A stretch of DNA of 64,000 nt from Acetobacter nitrogenifigens DSM 23921 = NBRC 105050 (GCF_000429165.1 NZ_AUBI01000002.1:62001-126000); one strand, 5' to 3'. Shown: positions 51,404-61,954, counted from the first letter of the stretch. Numbers and translations are program-made. The notes: generated from the letters alone by a model not told the origin.

Positions 51404-52164
51404 GCCGGGCGGGCGCCGAAGCGCCGTTCGCGTCGCGCGTAAATGTCGAGCACCCGTGTAAAGGACGCCTCGTCGAAATCCGGCCAAAGCGTATCGAGGA
51501 ACACCAGTTCCGCGTAAGCGCTCTGCCAGAGCAGGAAGTTGGACAGGCGATGCTCGCCGCTGGTGCGCACGATGACGTCCGGATCGGGCACGCCCGCCGT
51601 CAGCAGACGCGCCGACAGCGCCGTTTCATCGATCGCGGACAACGCGATATCCCCCCGCTGCACGGCCTCCGCCAGCGCGCGCGCGGCGTGCACGATATCG
51701 CCGCGTCCGCCATAGGAGAGAGCCAGCAGAAGGGTCAGCTGGGTGTTGCTGGCCGTGAGGGCTTCCGCGCGCTCCAGTTCGGCGACCAGATCGGGACCGA
51801 AACGGCCCAGATCGCCGACGAAGCGGATTCGCACGCCTTCCTTGTGCAGTTCAGCAACCTTGTGGCGCAGGTAATACTTCAGCAGGCTGGTCAGATCCGC
51901 GACTTCGGTCGGTTCGCGGCGCCAGTTTTCCGAAGAAAACGCATAAAGCGTCAGATACTCGACGCCCTTGGCCTTTGCGGCCCGCAGGCAGCGAGACACG
52001 GCCTCGGCCCCGGCGCGATGACCGGCGACCCTTGGCAGTCCCCGCGCAGCCGCCCAACGTCCGTTGCCGTCCATAATAATGGCGACATGGACCGGAAGAT
52101 GCGCGTTCGAGGCAGTGGAGGCGGGCGACGCGCTCGATACGGCCGCGCCCGTCGTGGATGACAT
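51400..52164 (-). CDS. uppS: di-trans,poly-cis-undecaprenyl diphosphate synthase
   Basis: 254 residues from the ATG at 52164, 8 bases after the frr stop. Catalytic Asp32 is in AIIMDGNGRWAAARG; further blocks are HRAGAEAVSRCLRAAKAKGV, LYAFSSENWRR, ALSYGGRGDIVHA and PDPDVIVRTSGEHRLSNFLL, followed by QSAYAELVFLDTLWPDF. Makes the C55 lipid carrier used by MraY and the WecA-like enzyme at 16.2 kb. Confidence 0.96.
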   Translation of the reverse strand: MSSTTGAAVSSASPASTASNAHLPVHVAIIMDGNGRWAAARGLPRVAGHRAGAEAVSRCLRAAKAKGVEYLTLYAFSSENWRREPTEVADLTSLLKYYLRHKVAELHKEGVRIRFVGDLGRFGPDLVAELERAEALTASNTQLTLLLALSYGGRGDIVHAARALAEAVQRGDIALSAIDETALSARLLTAGVPDPDVIVRTSGEHRLSNFLLWQSAYAELVFLDTLWPDFDEASFTRVLDIYARRERRFGARPA

Positions 52165-52172
52165 GACGTGTT

Positions 52173-52736
52173 TCAGACCTGCTTGATCTCGCGTTCCTTG
52201 TCCGCGAGCATTTCGTCGATCTTCTTTACATACTGATCCGTGAGTTTCTGGATCGAGTCCGACCACGCCTTGACGTCGTCCTGGCTGATGTCGCCCTTCT
52301 TTTCGAACCCTTTCGTCTGATCCATTCCGTCGCGACGGACGCCGCGCACGGCGACCTTGGCGCCTTCGGAATAGCGACCGGCGGCCTTGGCCAGCTCGTT
52401 GCGGCGCTCTTCGGTCAACTGGGGAATCGGCACACGGATAGTCTGCCCCTCGCCAGCCGGGTTCAGCCCCAGTCCCGCGTCGCGAATCGCCTTCTCCACA
52501 ACGCCCGCCAGAGCCCGGTCCCAGACCTGAACCGTCAGCATCCTCGCTTCCGGAACGGCGATGGTGCTGACCTGAGACAGAGGAACCTCGCCGCCATAGG
52601 CTTCGACCCGGACAGGCTCCAGCAGGGCCGCGTTCGCGCGCCCGGACCGCAAACCGGCGAAATCCCGGCGCAGGCTTTCGAGCGCGCCTTCCATCCGGCG
52701 TGTCAGATCTTCTGTAAGCGTGTCCAGATCAGCCAC
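52173..52736 (-). CDS. frr: ribosome recycling factor
   Basis: 187 residues from a GTG at 52736 (GGGAG 8 bases upstream), which restores the family's usual length of about 185. Blocks: [60 protein letters not shown] and the C-terminal [14 protein letters not shown]. Dissociates ribosomes after termination. Between pyrH and uppS in the standard order. Confidence 0.96.
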   Translation of the reverse strand: MADLDTLTEDLTRRMEGALESLRRDFAGLRSGRANAALLEPVRVEAYGGEVPLSQVSTIAVPEARMLTVQVWDRALAGVVEKAIRDAGLGLNPAGEGQTIRVPIPQLTEERRNELAKAAGRYSEGAKVAVRGVRRDGMDQTKGFEKKGDISQDDVKAWSDSIQKLTDQYVKKIDEMLADKEREIKQV

Positions 52737-52870
52737 AACGGCTCTCCCACAAACTGATTGGGACGGCACAGGGGCCGTCGCCTCTAAACCCCGACCCGCA
52801 AGGTCGGGAAGCGTCAAACTCAGCCTCGTCAAAGGCGGACGTTACAGTCCCGACGGCGCCTGACTTTCGA

Positions 52871-53608
52871 TCAGGACACCTCCTCGATTCGCGTAAACTT
52901 GCCTTCGCCCTTCATGACGCGCTCGAACGCGCCCGCCTCGTGAATGTTGAACACGATGATCGGCAGGCGATTTTCTCGTGCGAGGCTGATCGCGGCTGCG
53001 TCCATGACGTTCAGGTCACGGGCCAGAACTTCGAGATAAGTGAGCTGCTCATAGCGCTCTGCGTCCGGGTTCTTGCGAGGGTCGGCGCTGTAAACGCCAT
53101 CCACCTGTGTGCCCTTCAGAAGACAATCGCAGTCCATTTCCGCAGCGCGAAGCGCCGCGGCGGTGTCGGTGGTGAAGAAGGGGTTGCCGGTCCCGGCGGC
53201 GAAAATCACGACGCGGCCCTTCTCCATATGACGAACTGCGCGACGCCGGATATACGGCTCGGCGATGGACGACATATGAATGGCCGACATGACGCGCGTG
53301 GGAACGCCCTCTCGCTCAAGAGCGTTCTGCACCATCAGCGCGTTGATGACCGTAGCCAGCATCCCGGCGTAGTCGCCCTGCGCCCGGTCCATGCCGCGCG
53401 CAGCAGCGGTCAGCCCGCGAAAGATGTTGCCGCCGCCGACGACAAGGCAAACCTCGACGCCGCTGCCAGAGACCGCCGCGACGTCCGCGGCGATACGGTC
53501 GACGGTATTGGCGTCAACGCCATACTGACCGGCGCCCATCAGCGCCTCCCCGGATATCTTCAGGAGAACTCGCCGGGCGGCGGGAGCGGCGTCGGTGCTT
53601 TCGGTCAT
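52871..53608 (-). CDS. pyrH: UMP kinase
   Basis: 245 residues. [12 protein letters not shown] binds nucleotide, [11 protein letters not shown] is the glycine loop, [20 protein letters not shown] and [17 protein letters not shown] complete the active site. Phosphorylates UMP; hexameric and UTP-inhibited in other bacteria. Starts the long leftward string ending in gloA. The usual upstream rpsB-tsf genes are not here; era precedes instead, after 190 bases that should contain the promoter. Confidence 0.96.
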   Translation of the reverse strand: MTESTDAAPAARRVLLKISGEALMGAGQYGVDANTVDRIAADVAAVSGSGVEVCLVVGGGNIFRGLTAAARGMDRAQGDYAGMLATVINALMVQNALEREGVPTRVMSAIHMSSIAEPYIRRRAVRHMEKGRVVIFAAGTGNPFFTTDTAAALRAAEMDCDCLLKGTQVDGVYSADPRKNPDAERYEQLTYLEVLARDLNVMDAAAISLARENRLPIIVFNIHEAGAFERVMKGEGKFTRIEEVS

Positions 53609-53801
53609 TGGGCCTCGATGCGCAGACTGTCAGGGATGATCCACGCAACCGAAATATCTGAACCCCGGAGCGCGTTTCCGTCGCCCGTCATATCGCTCAC
53701 GCGCGGTCGCCACAAGCACTGGCGACGCCTTTCTCGTTAACGAGACCGATGGACGCCGACCATTAACAGTTTTCCAACGGCGGAGCTCGAAGACTGGCGC
53801 C

Positions 53802-54701
53802 TCAGGCGTTGTCGTCCAGCCCGATGGCGCGCAGACGGGCGCGCTCCTCATCCCACCCGGCTCGCTCTTTTACGTTCAGGAACAGATGGCACGTGCGCTC
53901 AAGCAACGATCCCAACTGCTTGCGGGCCCGCTCGCCTATCTCGCGGATGCGCTTTCCCTTCTCCCCGATCAGAATCGCCTTGTGGCTGGCGCGACCAACA
54001 TAGATTGTGACGTCGATCCGCACAGAACCATCCGGGCGTTCCGTGAAACTCTCGGTCTCCACGGTCGCGCCGTATGGCACTTCCTCGTGCGTCTGCAGGA
54101 ATACCTGCTCGCGGACCAGTTCCGCCGCCAGAAGACGGTCGGGAAGATCGGTCAGATCGTCTTCGGGGTAGAGATACGGTCCGGGCGGCAACGCTCCCGC
54201 CAGCGCGTCAAGCAGGTCGTCGACGCCGCCGCCCGTGCGCGCGCTGATCATGAACACGTGCTCGACGTCGATCATGCCCGAAATTTCCGCCGTAAGCGGC
54301 AACAGCGCCGGAGCGGGCACCAGATCCGTCTTGTTGAGCACGAGCCACACGCGTCGTTTCGCTTTCGCGAGATGCTCCACCACCGCGCGCGCCGCCTCGT
54401 CGAGGCCCGAGCGCGCGTCAATCAGCAGCAGCGTGACGTCGGCGTCCTCCGCCCCCGCCCATGCCGCTGCGACCATGGCGCGATCCAACTTGCGGCGCGG
54501 CTTGAAGATGCCCGGCGTGTCCACCAGCAATATCTGCGTGCTCTCGCGCATCAGAATGCCGAGCACGCGGAAGCGGGTCGTCTGCGCCTTCGGGCTGACG
54601 ATCGACAGTTTAGCGCCAGCCATCTTGTTGAGAAGCGTCGACTTGCCCGCGTTGGGCGCGCCCACCAGAGCCGCGAATCCGCAGCGGGTTTCCTGTGTCA
54701 T
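53802..54701 (-). CDS. era: GTPase Era
   Basis: 299 residues. G1 GAPNAGKS (14-21), G3 DTPGIFKP, G4 LNKTDLV, then the KH domain with GEKGKRIREIGERARKQL binding 16S rRNA 3' end. Helps 30S maturation. 34 bases after rnc. The sequence LFLNVKERAGWDEERARLRAIGL closes the protein as usual. Confidence 0.96.
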   Translation of the reverse strand: MTQETRCGFAALVGAPNAGKSTLLNKMAGAKLSIVSPKAQTTRFRVLGILMRESTQILLVDTPGIFKPRRKLDRAMVAAAWAGAEDADVTLLLIDARSGLDEAARAVVEHLAKAKRRVWLVLNKTDLVPAPALLPLTAEISGMIDVEHVFMISARTGGGVDDLLDALAGALPPGPYLYPEDDLTDLPDRLLAAELVREQVFLQTHEEVPYGATVETESFTERPDGSVRIDVTIYVGRASHKAILIGEKGKRIREIGERARKQLGSLLERTCHLFLNVKERAGWDEERARLRAIGLDDNA

Positions 54702-54735
54702 CGCCCTTGGCGCCCTTTCGGCCTGTACAGCCCGT

Positions 54736-55458
54736 TCACGAGGAGGCGCCGAAACGCGTCAGCAGATCGGCGGCGGCGGCGCTTTCCGCCGCCCTCTTGT
54801 TTCCTGCCTCTCCCTGACCGGAAAAACCGGCCACATGCGCCTGCACGACAAAACGCGGCGCGTGGGAGGGACCGTCGGCGCTTAGCATTTCGTAAGCAGG
54901 CAGCGCCAGCCCCCGCGCCAGCGCCCATTCCTGCAGCGCAGTCTTCGGGTCCTTCGGCGGGCGCCCCTGCGCTACAATCGCGTCGGTCCAGAAACGCCGC
55001 ACCAGCACGCGAGCCGGGGCGAGGCCGTCGTCGAGATAAAGCGCGCCAAGCAGCGCCTCGACCGCATCCGCCAGCACGTTCGCGGTGTTGCGGATTCCGA
55101 TCCGCTCTTCATGTGCCGCCACATCGAGGGCGGCGGGAATATCCAGCGCCAGCGCCACTTCAGCGAGAGTCGTCCGCGAAACCAGCTGAGCGTGACGTGA
55201 GCCGAGCGCCCCTTCCTGCTCCGCCGGGTACCGCTCCAGCAGCCATTCCGCCATCAGCAGGCCAAGCACGCGGTCGCCAATGAACTCGAGACGTTCATTT
55301 GACCCGGCGCCACGCGTCGCGCGCTTACCGCGCCCGGTGGCGCGTTGATGCGCCGCCGATCGGTGCGTCAGCGCCTCCCGCAGAAGATCCGGGGCGCGAA
55401 ACTGATGCCCTATCGCCTGCTGCAGCCGCTCGAGCTCGGCCGGGTTTGAGCCGCTCAT
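54736..55458 (-). CDS. rnc: ribonuclease III
   Basis: 240 residues. The catalytic signature NERLEFIGDRVLGL is at 54-67, with EALLGALYLDDGLAPARVLV supplying the second Glu. A C-terminal double-stranded RNA-binding domain spans about 160-235 (PKTALQEWALARGLALPAYEML, then AGNKRAAESAAAADLL). Cleaves rRNA precursors and structured mRNA. Three bases after lepB, followed by era: the standard lepB-rnc-era order. Confidence 0.96.
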   Translation of the reverse strand: MSGSNPAELERLQQAIGHQFRAPDLLREALTHRSAAHQRATGRGKRATRGAGSNERLEFIGDRVLGLLMAEWLLERYPAEQEGALGSRHAQLVSRTTLAEVALALDIPAALDVAAHEERIGIRNTANVLADAVEALLGALYLDDGLAPARVLVRRFWTDAIVAQGRPPKDPKTALQEWALARGLALPAYEMLSADGPSHAPRFVVQAHVAGFSGQGEAGNKRAAESAAAADLLTRFGASS

Positions 55459-55461
55459 GAC

Positions 55462-56274
55462 TCAGTGAACGCCTTTCAGCAACCTGCTCCAGCGGATCTC
55501 GGACGGCCACGCCCAGATCTGCCACCAGGGGTGAGTCATATCGACGGAGAAGAACACCAACTGCGCCCGTCCAACGAGATTCTCTATGGGCACGAACCCC
55601 AGATCCTCCGGGTCGTCGCCCATGAAACGGCTGTCGGCGCTGTCGTCGCGATTGTCGCCCATGGCGAAGAAATGACCGGGCGGCACGACGTAGTCCGGCG
55701 TGTCGTTCTGCATGCCCTCATCCGTGAGTTTCAGGATCTCGTGCCCCTGGGGCGGCTGAGTCCGGCCGCCGGGCAGAGTCTCCAGGCACAGTTGCCCCTC
55801 CATGTGGGTATGGTGTTCGTCGATAGCGGTGTAGTCACCCGCCGGAGGACAGGAAACCTGCTGCCCGTTGAGGAAAAGCAGCCCGCCGCGCACCTGCACA
55901 TGGTCGCCGGGCAACCCGACGATGCGCTTCACGTAATCGATCGAGTTGTCCTTGGTGAACCGGAACACGGCCACATCGCCACGATGCGGTTCATGGTAGA
56001 AAATGCGACCGCTGAAGATGTCCGGCGAAAAAGGGAACGAAAATCGCGAATAGCCGTAGCTGTATTTCGAAACCCAGAGGTAATCGCCGACCTGCAGGGT
56101 CGGGATCATGGAGCCGGACGGGATATTGAACGGCTCGAAAAAAAACGTCCGGGCGACAACGACGACCAGAACGATCGTAACGAACGAGCGAGCGGTTTCG
56201 ATCAGATTCTGAATGAACGAGGGCGAAGTCTGCGCCGTGTCCTGCGTGGAAGCCATATCGTCACTGTACTCCAT
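55462..56274 (-). CDS. lepB: signal peptidase I
   Basis: 270 residues from the ATG at 56274; a second ATG six codons in is possible. One membrane segment (SFVTIVLVVVVARTFFF), then the catalytic Ser in NIPSGSMIPTLQVGDYL and the catalytic Lys in DYVKRIVGLPGDHVQV, and the C-terminal box GDNRDDSADSRFMG. Removes signal peptides at the periplasmic face, including those of AdhAB and the amine dehydrogenase heavy chain described here. Confidence 0.94.
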   Translation of the reverse strand: MEYSDDMASTQDTAQTSPSFIQNLIETARSFVTIVLVVVVARTFFFEPFNIPSGSMIPTLQVGDYLWVSKYSYGYSRFSFPFSPDIFSGRIFYHEPHRGDVAVFRFTKDNSIDYVKRIVGLPGDHVQVRGGLLFLNGQQVSCPPAGDYTAIDEHHTHMEGQLCLETLPGGRTQPPQGHEILKLTDEGMQNDTPDYVVPPGHFFAMGDNRDDSADSRFMGDDPEDLGFVPIENLVGRAQLVFFSVDMTHPWWQIWAWPSEIRWSRLLKGVH

Positions 56275-56503
56275 CGAGAAGGTCTTCCACATCGCCCGCC
56301 GCGGCGCCATCGCTCGCGACAGCTTCCGGCGATCGCTCACGATCGACGCGAACCCCAATCGTGACACGTCGTCAACAACGACGACGTCAGCCGGCGGATG
56401 AAGCCGCCCACCCCCTTCCCTGTCAAGCGACTCTGTTTCGGGGAGCCTGCCCCGGTGCAATCCCGGACCCGCTTCGTTCGAGGCCCGAAGCCGACGTTGA
56501 CGA

Positions 56504-56908
56504 TCAGGCCGGCAAGGCTTCGATGATGACCTGAGCCAGTGCGTAGGGCGTATCGTCAGTCATCGTCAGGAAAAGACGCGCCACCATGTCTGGCGGCGTA
56601 AGCGCTGCAAGCCGCGCAGCGGCGCCGCCCGTCAGCGCGAGCGTAGGCTGGCCGGAGGGCAGATTGCGTACGCCCATCGTGCTGTGGAACACGCCATTCG
56701 AAAATCCGGTCCCGAGCGCCTTGGAGCACGCTTCCTTGGCCGCCCACCGCTTCGCATAGGCGCCGATGCGCGCCTGTCCGCTTCGACGTTCGGCGCGCGC
56801 GCGTTCCTGCTCAGTGAACACGCGCTCAAGAAAGCGATCACCGAAACGCTGGATGGAGCGCTCGATGCGCCGCATGTCGCACAGGTCCATGCCCAGTCCG
56901 AGAATCAT
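56504..56908 (-). CDS. acpS: holo-[acyl-carrier-protein] synthase
   Basis: 134 residues. [16 protein letters not shown] holds the metal-binding Asp (residue 8), and [16 protein letters not shown] the conserved Glu. Transfers phosphopantetheine from CoA to ACP. 28 bases after the (p)ppGpp enzyme. pdxJ, which often precedes acpS, is absent. Confidence 0.94.
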   Translation of the reverse strand: MILGLGMDLCDMRRIERSIQRFGDRFLERVFTEQERARAERRSGQARIGAYAKRWAAKEACSKALGTGFSNGVFHSTMGVRNLPSGQPTLALTGGAAARLAALTPPDMVARLFLTMTDDTPYALAQVIIEALPA

Positions 56909-56936
56909 GACTTCGTCCTTCGGCGCAGGTGGACCG

Positions 56937-59252
56937 TCAGGACCGCGCGCGCTCGACCTGGGAGATGCCCGTCGCGGATCGCAGGCCGCCGATGAGGCCG
57001 GAAAGATGCTTCAGATCGCGCACCTCCACGTCCACGAGAATCTCCATGAAATCGAGCTGGCGATTGACGATCTTGAGGTTAACGATCGCGCCGTCCTGTT
57101 TGGACACCGCGTTGGTGACGGTGGCGAGCACCTGCGGCTCGTTGGCGGCGATCACCGTGACGCGCCCGACAAACGGCTCCGCACCCTGCCCGCCGTGACC
57201 GATGGCCTGATAATCCCAGTCAACGTCAAGGAACCGCTCCGGCGTCGCCGCAAAGGCCTCCAGCGTCTGGCAGTTGACGTTGTGCACCGTCACGCCCTTG
57301 CCGTTGGCGACCACTCCGACGATCCGGTCGCCCGGCAGAGGGTGACAGCATCCGGCGAAATGCACGGCGATGCCTGCGCCGAGACCAACCAGCGGCGACC
57401 CGGACGTGCGCGGCCTGGTCGGAGCCGTCCGCGCCATGAAGCCCGGCACCATGCGCGGACCTCGCGGCGCGCGGCGCAACTCGGGATAGGCCGCATGCAC
57501 GACGTCTTTGGGGCCAAGATGGCCGCCGCCGATCGCCACGTACAGGTCCTCGACGGAGGCCTGCTTCAGCTCCTTGAGAACGCTGTCGATAACTTTTTCC
57601 GAGCCGTCCACGCCTTCCTGACGGAACGCCTTGGCCAGCGCGGCCTTGCCCGAGTCGATGGACGCCTGTCTCTGCTGCGCCGTGACGTAACGGCGGATAC
57701 GCGCGCGCGCCTTGCCAGTGACGACAAAGCGCTCCCAGGACGGCGACGGAGCGCCGCCGCGGGCCGTCATGATTTCGACCTGATCGCCGTTCTGCAGTTC
57801 GTAACGCAGCGGGACGAGACGGCTGTTGACCTTGGCGCCGACGCAGGTGTCGCCGACCTGGCTATGCACCGCGTAGGCGAAGTCGATCGGCGTCGCGCCG
57901 CGCGGCAACGGAATCAGCTGTCCCTTCGGCGTGAAGCAGAAGACCTGATCCTGATAAAGTTCGAGCTTGGTGTTTTCGAGGAATTCGTCCGGCGCAGCGG
58001 AGTCTTCCAGAATTTCAAGAAGATCCTGCACCCAGCGCGGACGCTTCATCGCACGCGGGCTCTGCGCTTCCGCGTCAGGCGCGGCGCCTTCGGGAAGCTG
58101 CTTGTACGCCCAATGGGCGGCCACGCCGTTCTCCGCGATGTCGTGCATGTCCGCAGTGCGGATCTGCACCTCGATCTTCTGGTTGCGCGGATGCCGCAGC
58201 GTGACGCCGGTGTGAAGGCTCTGGTAGCCGTTGGCCTTGGGCGTGGAGATGTAGTCCTTGAAGCGCCCCGCAATCATCGGCAGCGCCGCGTGGATGGCGC
58301 CGAGCGCTACGTAGCAGTCCTCGCGGGAATCGACGATGACGCGGAACGCCATGATGTCCGAGAGCTGCTCGAACGCCACGTTGCGTTTCTGCATCTTCTC
58401 CCAGATCGAGAAGGGCGATTTCTCGCGCCCCGTCACCTCGACGCGCTCGACCCCGGCTTCCTGACACATACGGGTCAGTTCGCCGCGAACCTCCTCGATC
58501 ACGTCCGCGCCCTGCCCGCGCAGATAGTTCAGACGCGCGCGGATCGTCGCGTCCGCCTCCGGCTCAAGCTGCGCGAAAGACAGGTTCTGCAACTCGGTCT
58601 TGACGCGATCCATACCGATGCGCCCGGCGAGCGGCGCATAGATGTCCATGGTTTCGCGCGCGATGCGCTTGCGACGGTCGTCGCGCTGCACGAAATGCAA
58701 CGTGCGCATGTTATGCAGACGATCGGCCAGCTTAACGATCAGCACGCGAATGTCGCGCGACATCGCCAGCACGAGCTTGCGGAAATTCTCCGCCTGCTTC
58801 GTACGGTCGGACTGCAGTTCGAGACGGGTCAACTTGGTGACGCCGTCCACCAGCTCCGCGATCGTCGACCCGAACTGCTCGCGCAGAGATTCAACCGTGA
58901 GGCCGGTGTCTTCGATCGTGTCGTGAAGCAGGGCGGTCGCTATCGACGCGACGTCGAGATGAAATCCCGCGAGAATCAGCGCAACGTCGAGAGGATGCGT
59001 GATGTACGGATCGCCGTTGTCGCGAAGCTGCGTCGCATGAGCCGCAGCAGCGACCTCGAACGCCCGCTCGACAAGCCCCAGGTCGGCGTCCGGATTATAC
59101 TGACGAATGCGCCTGAGAAGCTTCTCAGGCGATATGACCTGACCGTGCGAAGCGGCCAGAAAAGCTCCGGCGGACGCGCTGGAGGGCGAGCCTGCCGAAA
59201 TGGCGACGTCGGCCGCGCCCTGAGCTTCAGCCGTCATGTCGCGCAACGCCAA
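56937..59252 (-). CDS. bifunctional (p)ppGpp synthetase/hydrolase (RelA/SpoT family)
   Basis: 771 residues. The N-terminal HD hydrolase domain is intact ([10 protein letters not shown] with His86; [10 protein letters not shown] with His110-Asp111), so hydrolysis is expected. The synthetase domain contains [18 protein letters not shown] and [21 protein letters not shown] ([25 protein letters not shown]) and a C-terminal ACT domain follow. As the only such gene seen here it is likely the Rsh-type enzyme of alphaproteobacteria. 54 bases after rpoZ, the conserved pairing. Confidence 0.95.
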   Translation of the reverse strand: MALRDMTAEAQGAADVAISAGSPSSASAGAFLAASHGQVISPEKLLRRIRQYNPDADLGLVERAFEVAAAAHATQLRDNGDPYITHPLDVALILAGFHLDVASIATALLHDTIEDTGLTVESLREQFGSTIAELVDGVTKLTRLELQSDRTKQAENFRKLVLAMSRDIRVLIVKLADRLHNMRTLHFVQRDDRRKRIARETMDIYAPLAGRIGMDRVKTELQNLSFAQLEPEADATIRARLNYLRGQGADVIEEVRGELTRMCQEAGVERVEVTGREKSPFSIWEKMQKRNVAFEQLSDIMAFRVIVDSREDCYVALGAIHAALPMIAGRFKDYISTPKANGYQSLHTGVTLRHPRNQKIEVQIRTADMHDIAENGVAAHWAYKQLPEGAAPDAEAQSPRAMKRPRWVQDLLEILEDSAAPDEFLENTKLELYQDQVFCFTPKGQLIPLPRGATPIDFAYAVHSQVGDTCVGAKVNSRLVPLRYELQNGDQVEIMTARGGAPSPSWERFVVTGKARARIRRYVTAQQRQASIDSGKAALAKAFRQEGVDGSEKVIDSVLKELKQASVEDLYVAIGGGHLGPKDVVHAAYPELRRAPRGPRMVPGFMARTAPTRPRTSGSPLVGLGAGIAVHFAGCCHPLPGDRIVGVVANGKGVTVHNVNCQTLEAFAATPERFLDVDWDYQAIGHGGQGAEPFVGRVTVIAANEPQVLATVTNAVSKQDGAIVNLKIVNRQLDFMEILVDVEVRDLKHLSGLIGGLRSATGISQVERARS

Positions 59253-59306
59253 GCAGAACGCGCCGCGTCAGGCGCGAGATATAAAAATGGCTGCCTAAAG
59301 GCGCGC

Positions 59307-59693
59307 TCAGCGCCGTCCCCGACCGCCGAGTTCGGCTTCGATGGCGGCTTTGTATTCTTCCGGAGAAAGATCTGTGATCTCTTCTTCGGCGGCGCTCTCC
59401 TGCAGACCGAAAATATTCTGGTCTGTCGGGATGAGATCGAGCACCTCCTCGTCGGCGGGCTCCGGCTCCGGCGCACGAGCCAGCGAACGCACCAGATCGC
59501 TGCGCAGCCCCTCAAGCGGCACCGTCTCCTCGGCGATCTCGCGCAAGGCCACGACAGGATTCTTGTCGTTGTCCCGATCCAGCGTCAGCTCTTCGCCGCG
59601 GGACAGATTACGCGCACGTTGCGCAGCAAGCAGAACGAGGTCGAAGCGGTTCGGCACCTTCTCGACGCAATCCTCAACAGTGACGCGCGCCAT
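59307..59693 (-). CDS. rpoZ: DNA-directed RNA polymerase omega subunit
   Basis: 128 residues. [28 protein letters not shown] and the [14 protein letters not shown] block define omega; the acidic C-terminal tail is typical of alphaproteobacteria. Omega supports assembly of RNA polymerase and forms part of a (p)ppGpp site, consistent with its place before the (p)ppGpp enzyme. Confidence 0.96.
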   Translation of the reverse strand: MARVTVEDCVEKVPNRFDLVLLAAQRARNLSRGEELTLDRDNDKNPVVALREIAEETVPLEGLRSDLVRSLARAPEPEPADEEVLDLIPTDQNIFGLQESAAEEEITDLSPEEYKAAIEAELGGRGRR

Positions 59694-59747
59694 TGGCAGC
59701 CTCCGCGAAATTCGTTGGAAAAGACCCTATTACCATCCGGCAGGCCG

Positions 59748-60278
59748 TTAGGGAAGAGCGACGGCGTCGGCAGGCAGCCGCCGGATGGCCTGCGGCTCAA
59801 GCCTGTCGATCAACTCCTGCACGGTCGCTCCCAGAATCGGATGCTTCCAGTCCGGCTCCACGTCGCGCAACGGAAGCAGGACGAATGCACGCTCATGCGC
59901 GCGCGGATGCGGCAGGACCGGGGAACCGCCGCGCCTGATCTCGCCGCCTGCGTCGATCAGATCCAGATCGAGCGTGCGCGCAGCGTTAAGCTCGCCCCGA
60001 ACGCGCCCGTAATCAGCCTCTATGGCGTGAAGGCGCTCAAGGAGCGTTTCGGGCGAAAGAAAAGACCTACCAAACGCTACCCCGTTCACGTATGGTGGCT
60101 GGCTCGAAGCCGGGATCGCTTCGCTTTCGTACCATGCGGAAACCCGCTCGACCGACAGGCCCGGGATTCCCCGAAGCGCCTGCACGGCGGCCTCGCAGGT
60201 CGCCAGAGGCGAAGCTCCCATGACACCTGCTCCCAGCGAACGTGGAAGATTGGCGCCTATAGCGATCAGGACCTGCAT
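59748..60278 (-). CDS. folK: 2-amino-4-hydroxy-6-hydroxymethyldihydropteridine diphosphokinase
   Basis: 176 residues. IGANLPRS near the start, RTLDLDLIDAGG (metal-binding Asp pair) and LPHPRAHERAFVLLPL are the HPPK signatures. Folate synthesis. 54 bases upstream of rpoZ on the same strand; divergent from the NYN gene across about 120 bases, part of which is AT-rich (about 60340-60375) and probably holds both promoters. Confidence 0.95.
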   Translation of the reverse strand: MQVLIAIGANLPRSLGAGVMGASPLATCEAAVQALRGIPGLSVERVSAWYESEAIPASSQPPYVNGVAFGRSFLSPETLLERLHAIEADYGRVRGELNAARTLDLDLIDAGGEIRRGGSPVLPHPRAHERAFVLLPLRDVEPDWKHPILGATVQELIDRLEPQAIRRLPADAVALP

Positions 60279-60400
60279 GACACCCTACGCGCAAACCGCA
60301 CTTCGTCCACACCCGCCACAACCACGCTTCCCCCAACACAAGATAACGATAGCTTAACTAGTTTATCGGTAAGATCAGACGCATTCAAGGAAGAGACTGA

Positions 60401-61009
60401 ATGATTATCCGCAATACAGAACGAACGGCATTATTTATCGACGGTTCCAGCCTTTATTCAGCTTCAAGAGGACTGGGATTCGATGTTGATTACCGCAAGA
60501 TGCTCGAGTTTTTTACATCCCGATGCAATCTTTTGCGCGCTTATTACTACGCAGCCATTCTGGACACGGAAGAATATTCGCCCATCAAGCCGCTGACCGA
60601 CTGGTTATCGTACAACGGTTACTTTCTTGTTACAAAAACTGCGCGTGAATTCACCGATCACAACGGTCGACGGCGCATCAAGGGCAACATGGACATCGAA
60701 ATCGCGGTGGACATGATGGAGGCCGCGCCTCGACTCGATCACGCAATCCTCTTCACTGGCGATTCCGATTTCCGCCGCGCTGTGGAGGCCGTGCAGCGAA
60801 TGGGCGTGCGCGTGTCAGTCGTTTCGTCGATGCGCTCTTCTCCGCCGCTGATCGGGGACGACTTGCGCCGGCAGGCCGACCGGTTTGTCGATCTGGCGGA
60901 TATCGCCGACGAGTTCACGCGCCGCCCCGCCGAGCCGCGGACGCGCCAAGCCCCGATTCGACACCCGGCCGACCAGCTCAGCGAACCCGACGATCTCGAT
61001 AGCGAATGA
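60401..61009 (+). CDS. NYN-domain (LabA/DUF88-like) protein, putative nuclease
   Basis: 202 residues. PIN-like NYN fold: ALFIDGSSLYSASRGLG with Asp14, IKGNMDIEIAVDMM with the central acidic pair, and HAILFTGDSDFRRAVEAV with the third acidic cluster; VRVSVVSS follows. These residues form a metal site in related nucleases acting on RNA. The C-terminal 40 residues are Arg/Pro-rich and disordered. Starts with a good ribosome binding site (AGGAAGAG). Confidence 0.88.
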   Translation: MIIRNTERTALFIDGSSLYSASRGLGFDVDYRKMLEFFTSRCNLLRAYYYAAILDTEEYSPIKPLTDWLSYNGYFLVTKTAREFTDHNGRRRIKGNMDIEIAVDMMEAAPRLDHAILFTGDSDFRRAVEAVQRMGVRVSVVSSMRSSPPLIGDDLRRQADRFVDLADIADEFTRRPAEPRTRQAPIRHPADQLSEPDDLDSE

Positions 61010-61091
61010 TCCGCTTCGAGAACGCGCCCGCATACCGATCGGAGGACTGCCCGAAGTCCGCCGATCGGACGCACAGGGAACGTAAGCCCCG

Positions 61092-61766
61092 GTGAGCCAC
61101 ACGCTGCTCACCCCCCGGGAGGTCACTGACGCTCCCGACGACGATTGTCAGCTATGTCCCCGGCTGGCGCAGTTACGCAGCGCAAATCGGCGGAACCGTC
61201 CTGAAGTTGACCACGCGCCTGTCCGCCCCTGGGGGTCACGAGAAGCCATCGTCCTCATCGTAGGACCAGCGCCCGAGATCACGGAAGACGCACGTCAGGG
61301 ACGCCCCTTCGGCGACGAAAATGCAGGCGTCATTTTCTGCGAAACGTTAGCCGAGCATGGGCTTGCGACCGGGCACTACGTGCCGGGCGACGTTATCGGC
61401 CTACGTTCCGATCAGTGCCGGGTGGTCGGCGCCATTCGATGCGCGCCACCCGCAGCCCTGCCGCAACCTGCGGAAGTTCATGCCTGCAACGCCTTCCTCA
61501 AGGCCGAACTGCAGGCAATGCCCAATCTTCGAATCGTGCTGGCTATCGGCGCCCTGGCGCACAACGCCACCATCGCGGCGTGCGGCATGCCGATGTCGCG
61601 TCTTGGTTTTCAGCATGGGCGCGTAGCCACCCTGCCGGACGGGCTTATTATCGTCGATTGCAGCCCTCTGTCGGCACATAGCCCAAGAGACGAACTGATC
61701 TGTCGCGAAATGTTCAGCGCCATCGTCACGACCGTAGTCGAGGCGCTCGGACGGCAGGGCCTATAG
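61092..61766 (+). CDS. uracil-DNA glycosylase-like Fe-S protein (family 4/5)
   Basis: 224 residues from a GTG at 61092. Iron-sulfur ligands of the UDG4/5 branch are visible: Cys19 and Cys22 in DDCQLCPRL, Cys117 in IRCAPP and Cys132. Motif 1 reads VGPAPEITEDARQGRPFG, with the RQGRPF block of UDGs. The usual motif 3 (HPSxxN-T) is replaced by CSPLSAHSPRD, so the base-flipping loop is altered and substrate or activity may differ. 82 bases after the NYN gene on the same strand. Confidence 0.75.
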   Translation: MSHTLLTPREVTDAPDDDCQLCPRLAQLRSANRRNRPEVDHAPVRPWGSREAIVLIVGPAPEITEDARQGRPFGDENAGVIFCETLAEHGLATGHYVPGDVIGLRSDQCRVVGAIRCAPPAALPQPAEVHACNAFLKAELQAMPNLRIVLAIGALAHNATIAACGMPMSRLGFQHGRVATLPDGLIIVDCSPLSAHSPRDELICREMFSAIVTTVVEALGRQGL

Positions 61767-61783
61767 AGGACCCGCCCCCTCAA

Positions 61784-61816
61784 CAAAAAGCCGCCACCCG
61801 GATGTTGCGGGCGGCT
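61784..61816 (-). terminator. intrinsic terminator downstream of the DUF2076-type gene
   Basis: Stem AGCCGCC / GGCGGCT with a 14-base loop; read leftward it ends in a TTTTT run. It is 140 bases past the leftward stop at 61955 and 18 bases past the convergent stop at 61766. Confidence 0.75.
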
Positions 61817-61954
61817 ACGAGCGAAACTCGCGAGCCAGACCGGCCTAAACGTCGCGGAAGGCACGCGTCTCGCTACACGCGCGCACTGACGGCCCGAGCA
61901 ATCTTGCCCGCCAGCACCCCCCTTCAGAATCCGGGAGCCGCTGGCGGGAAACGA

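Noticed and set aside
56766..60404. A 1212-codon open frame on the plus strand, the longest in the window
   Set aside because: It lies antisense to acpS, the (p)ppGpp enzyme, rpoZ and folK, all clear genes. Its product is Arg/Ala/His-rich with no domain; such antisense frames are common in high-GC coding DNA.
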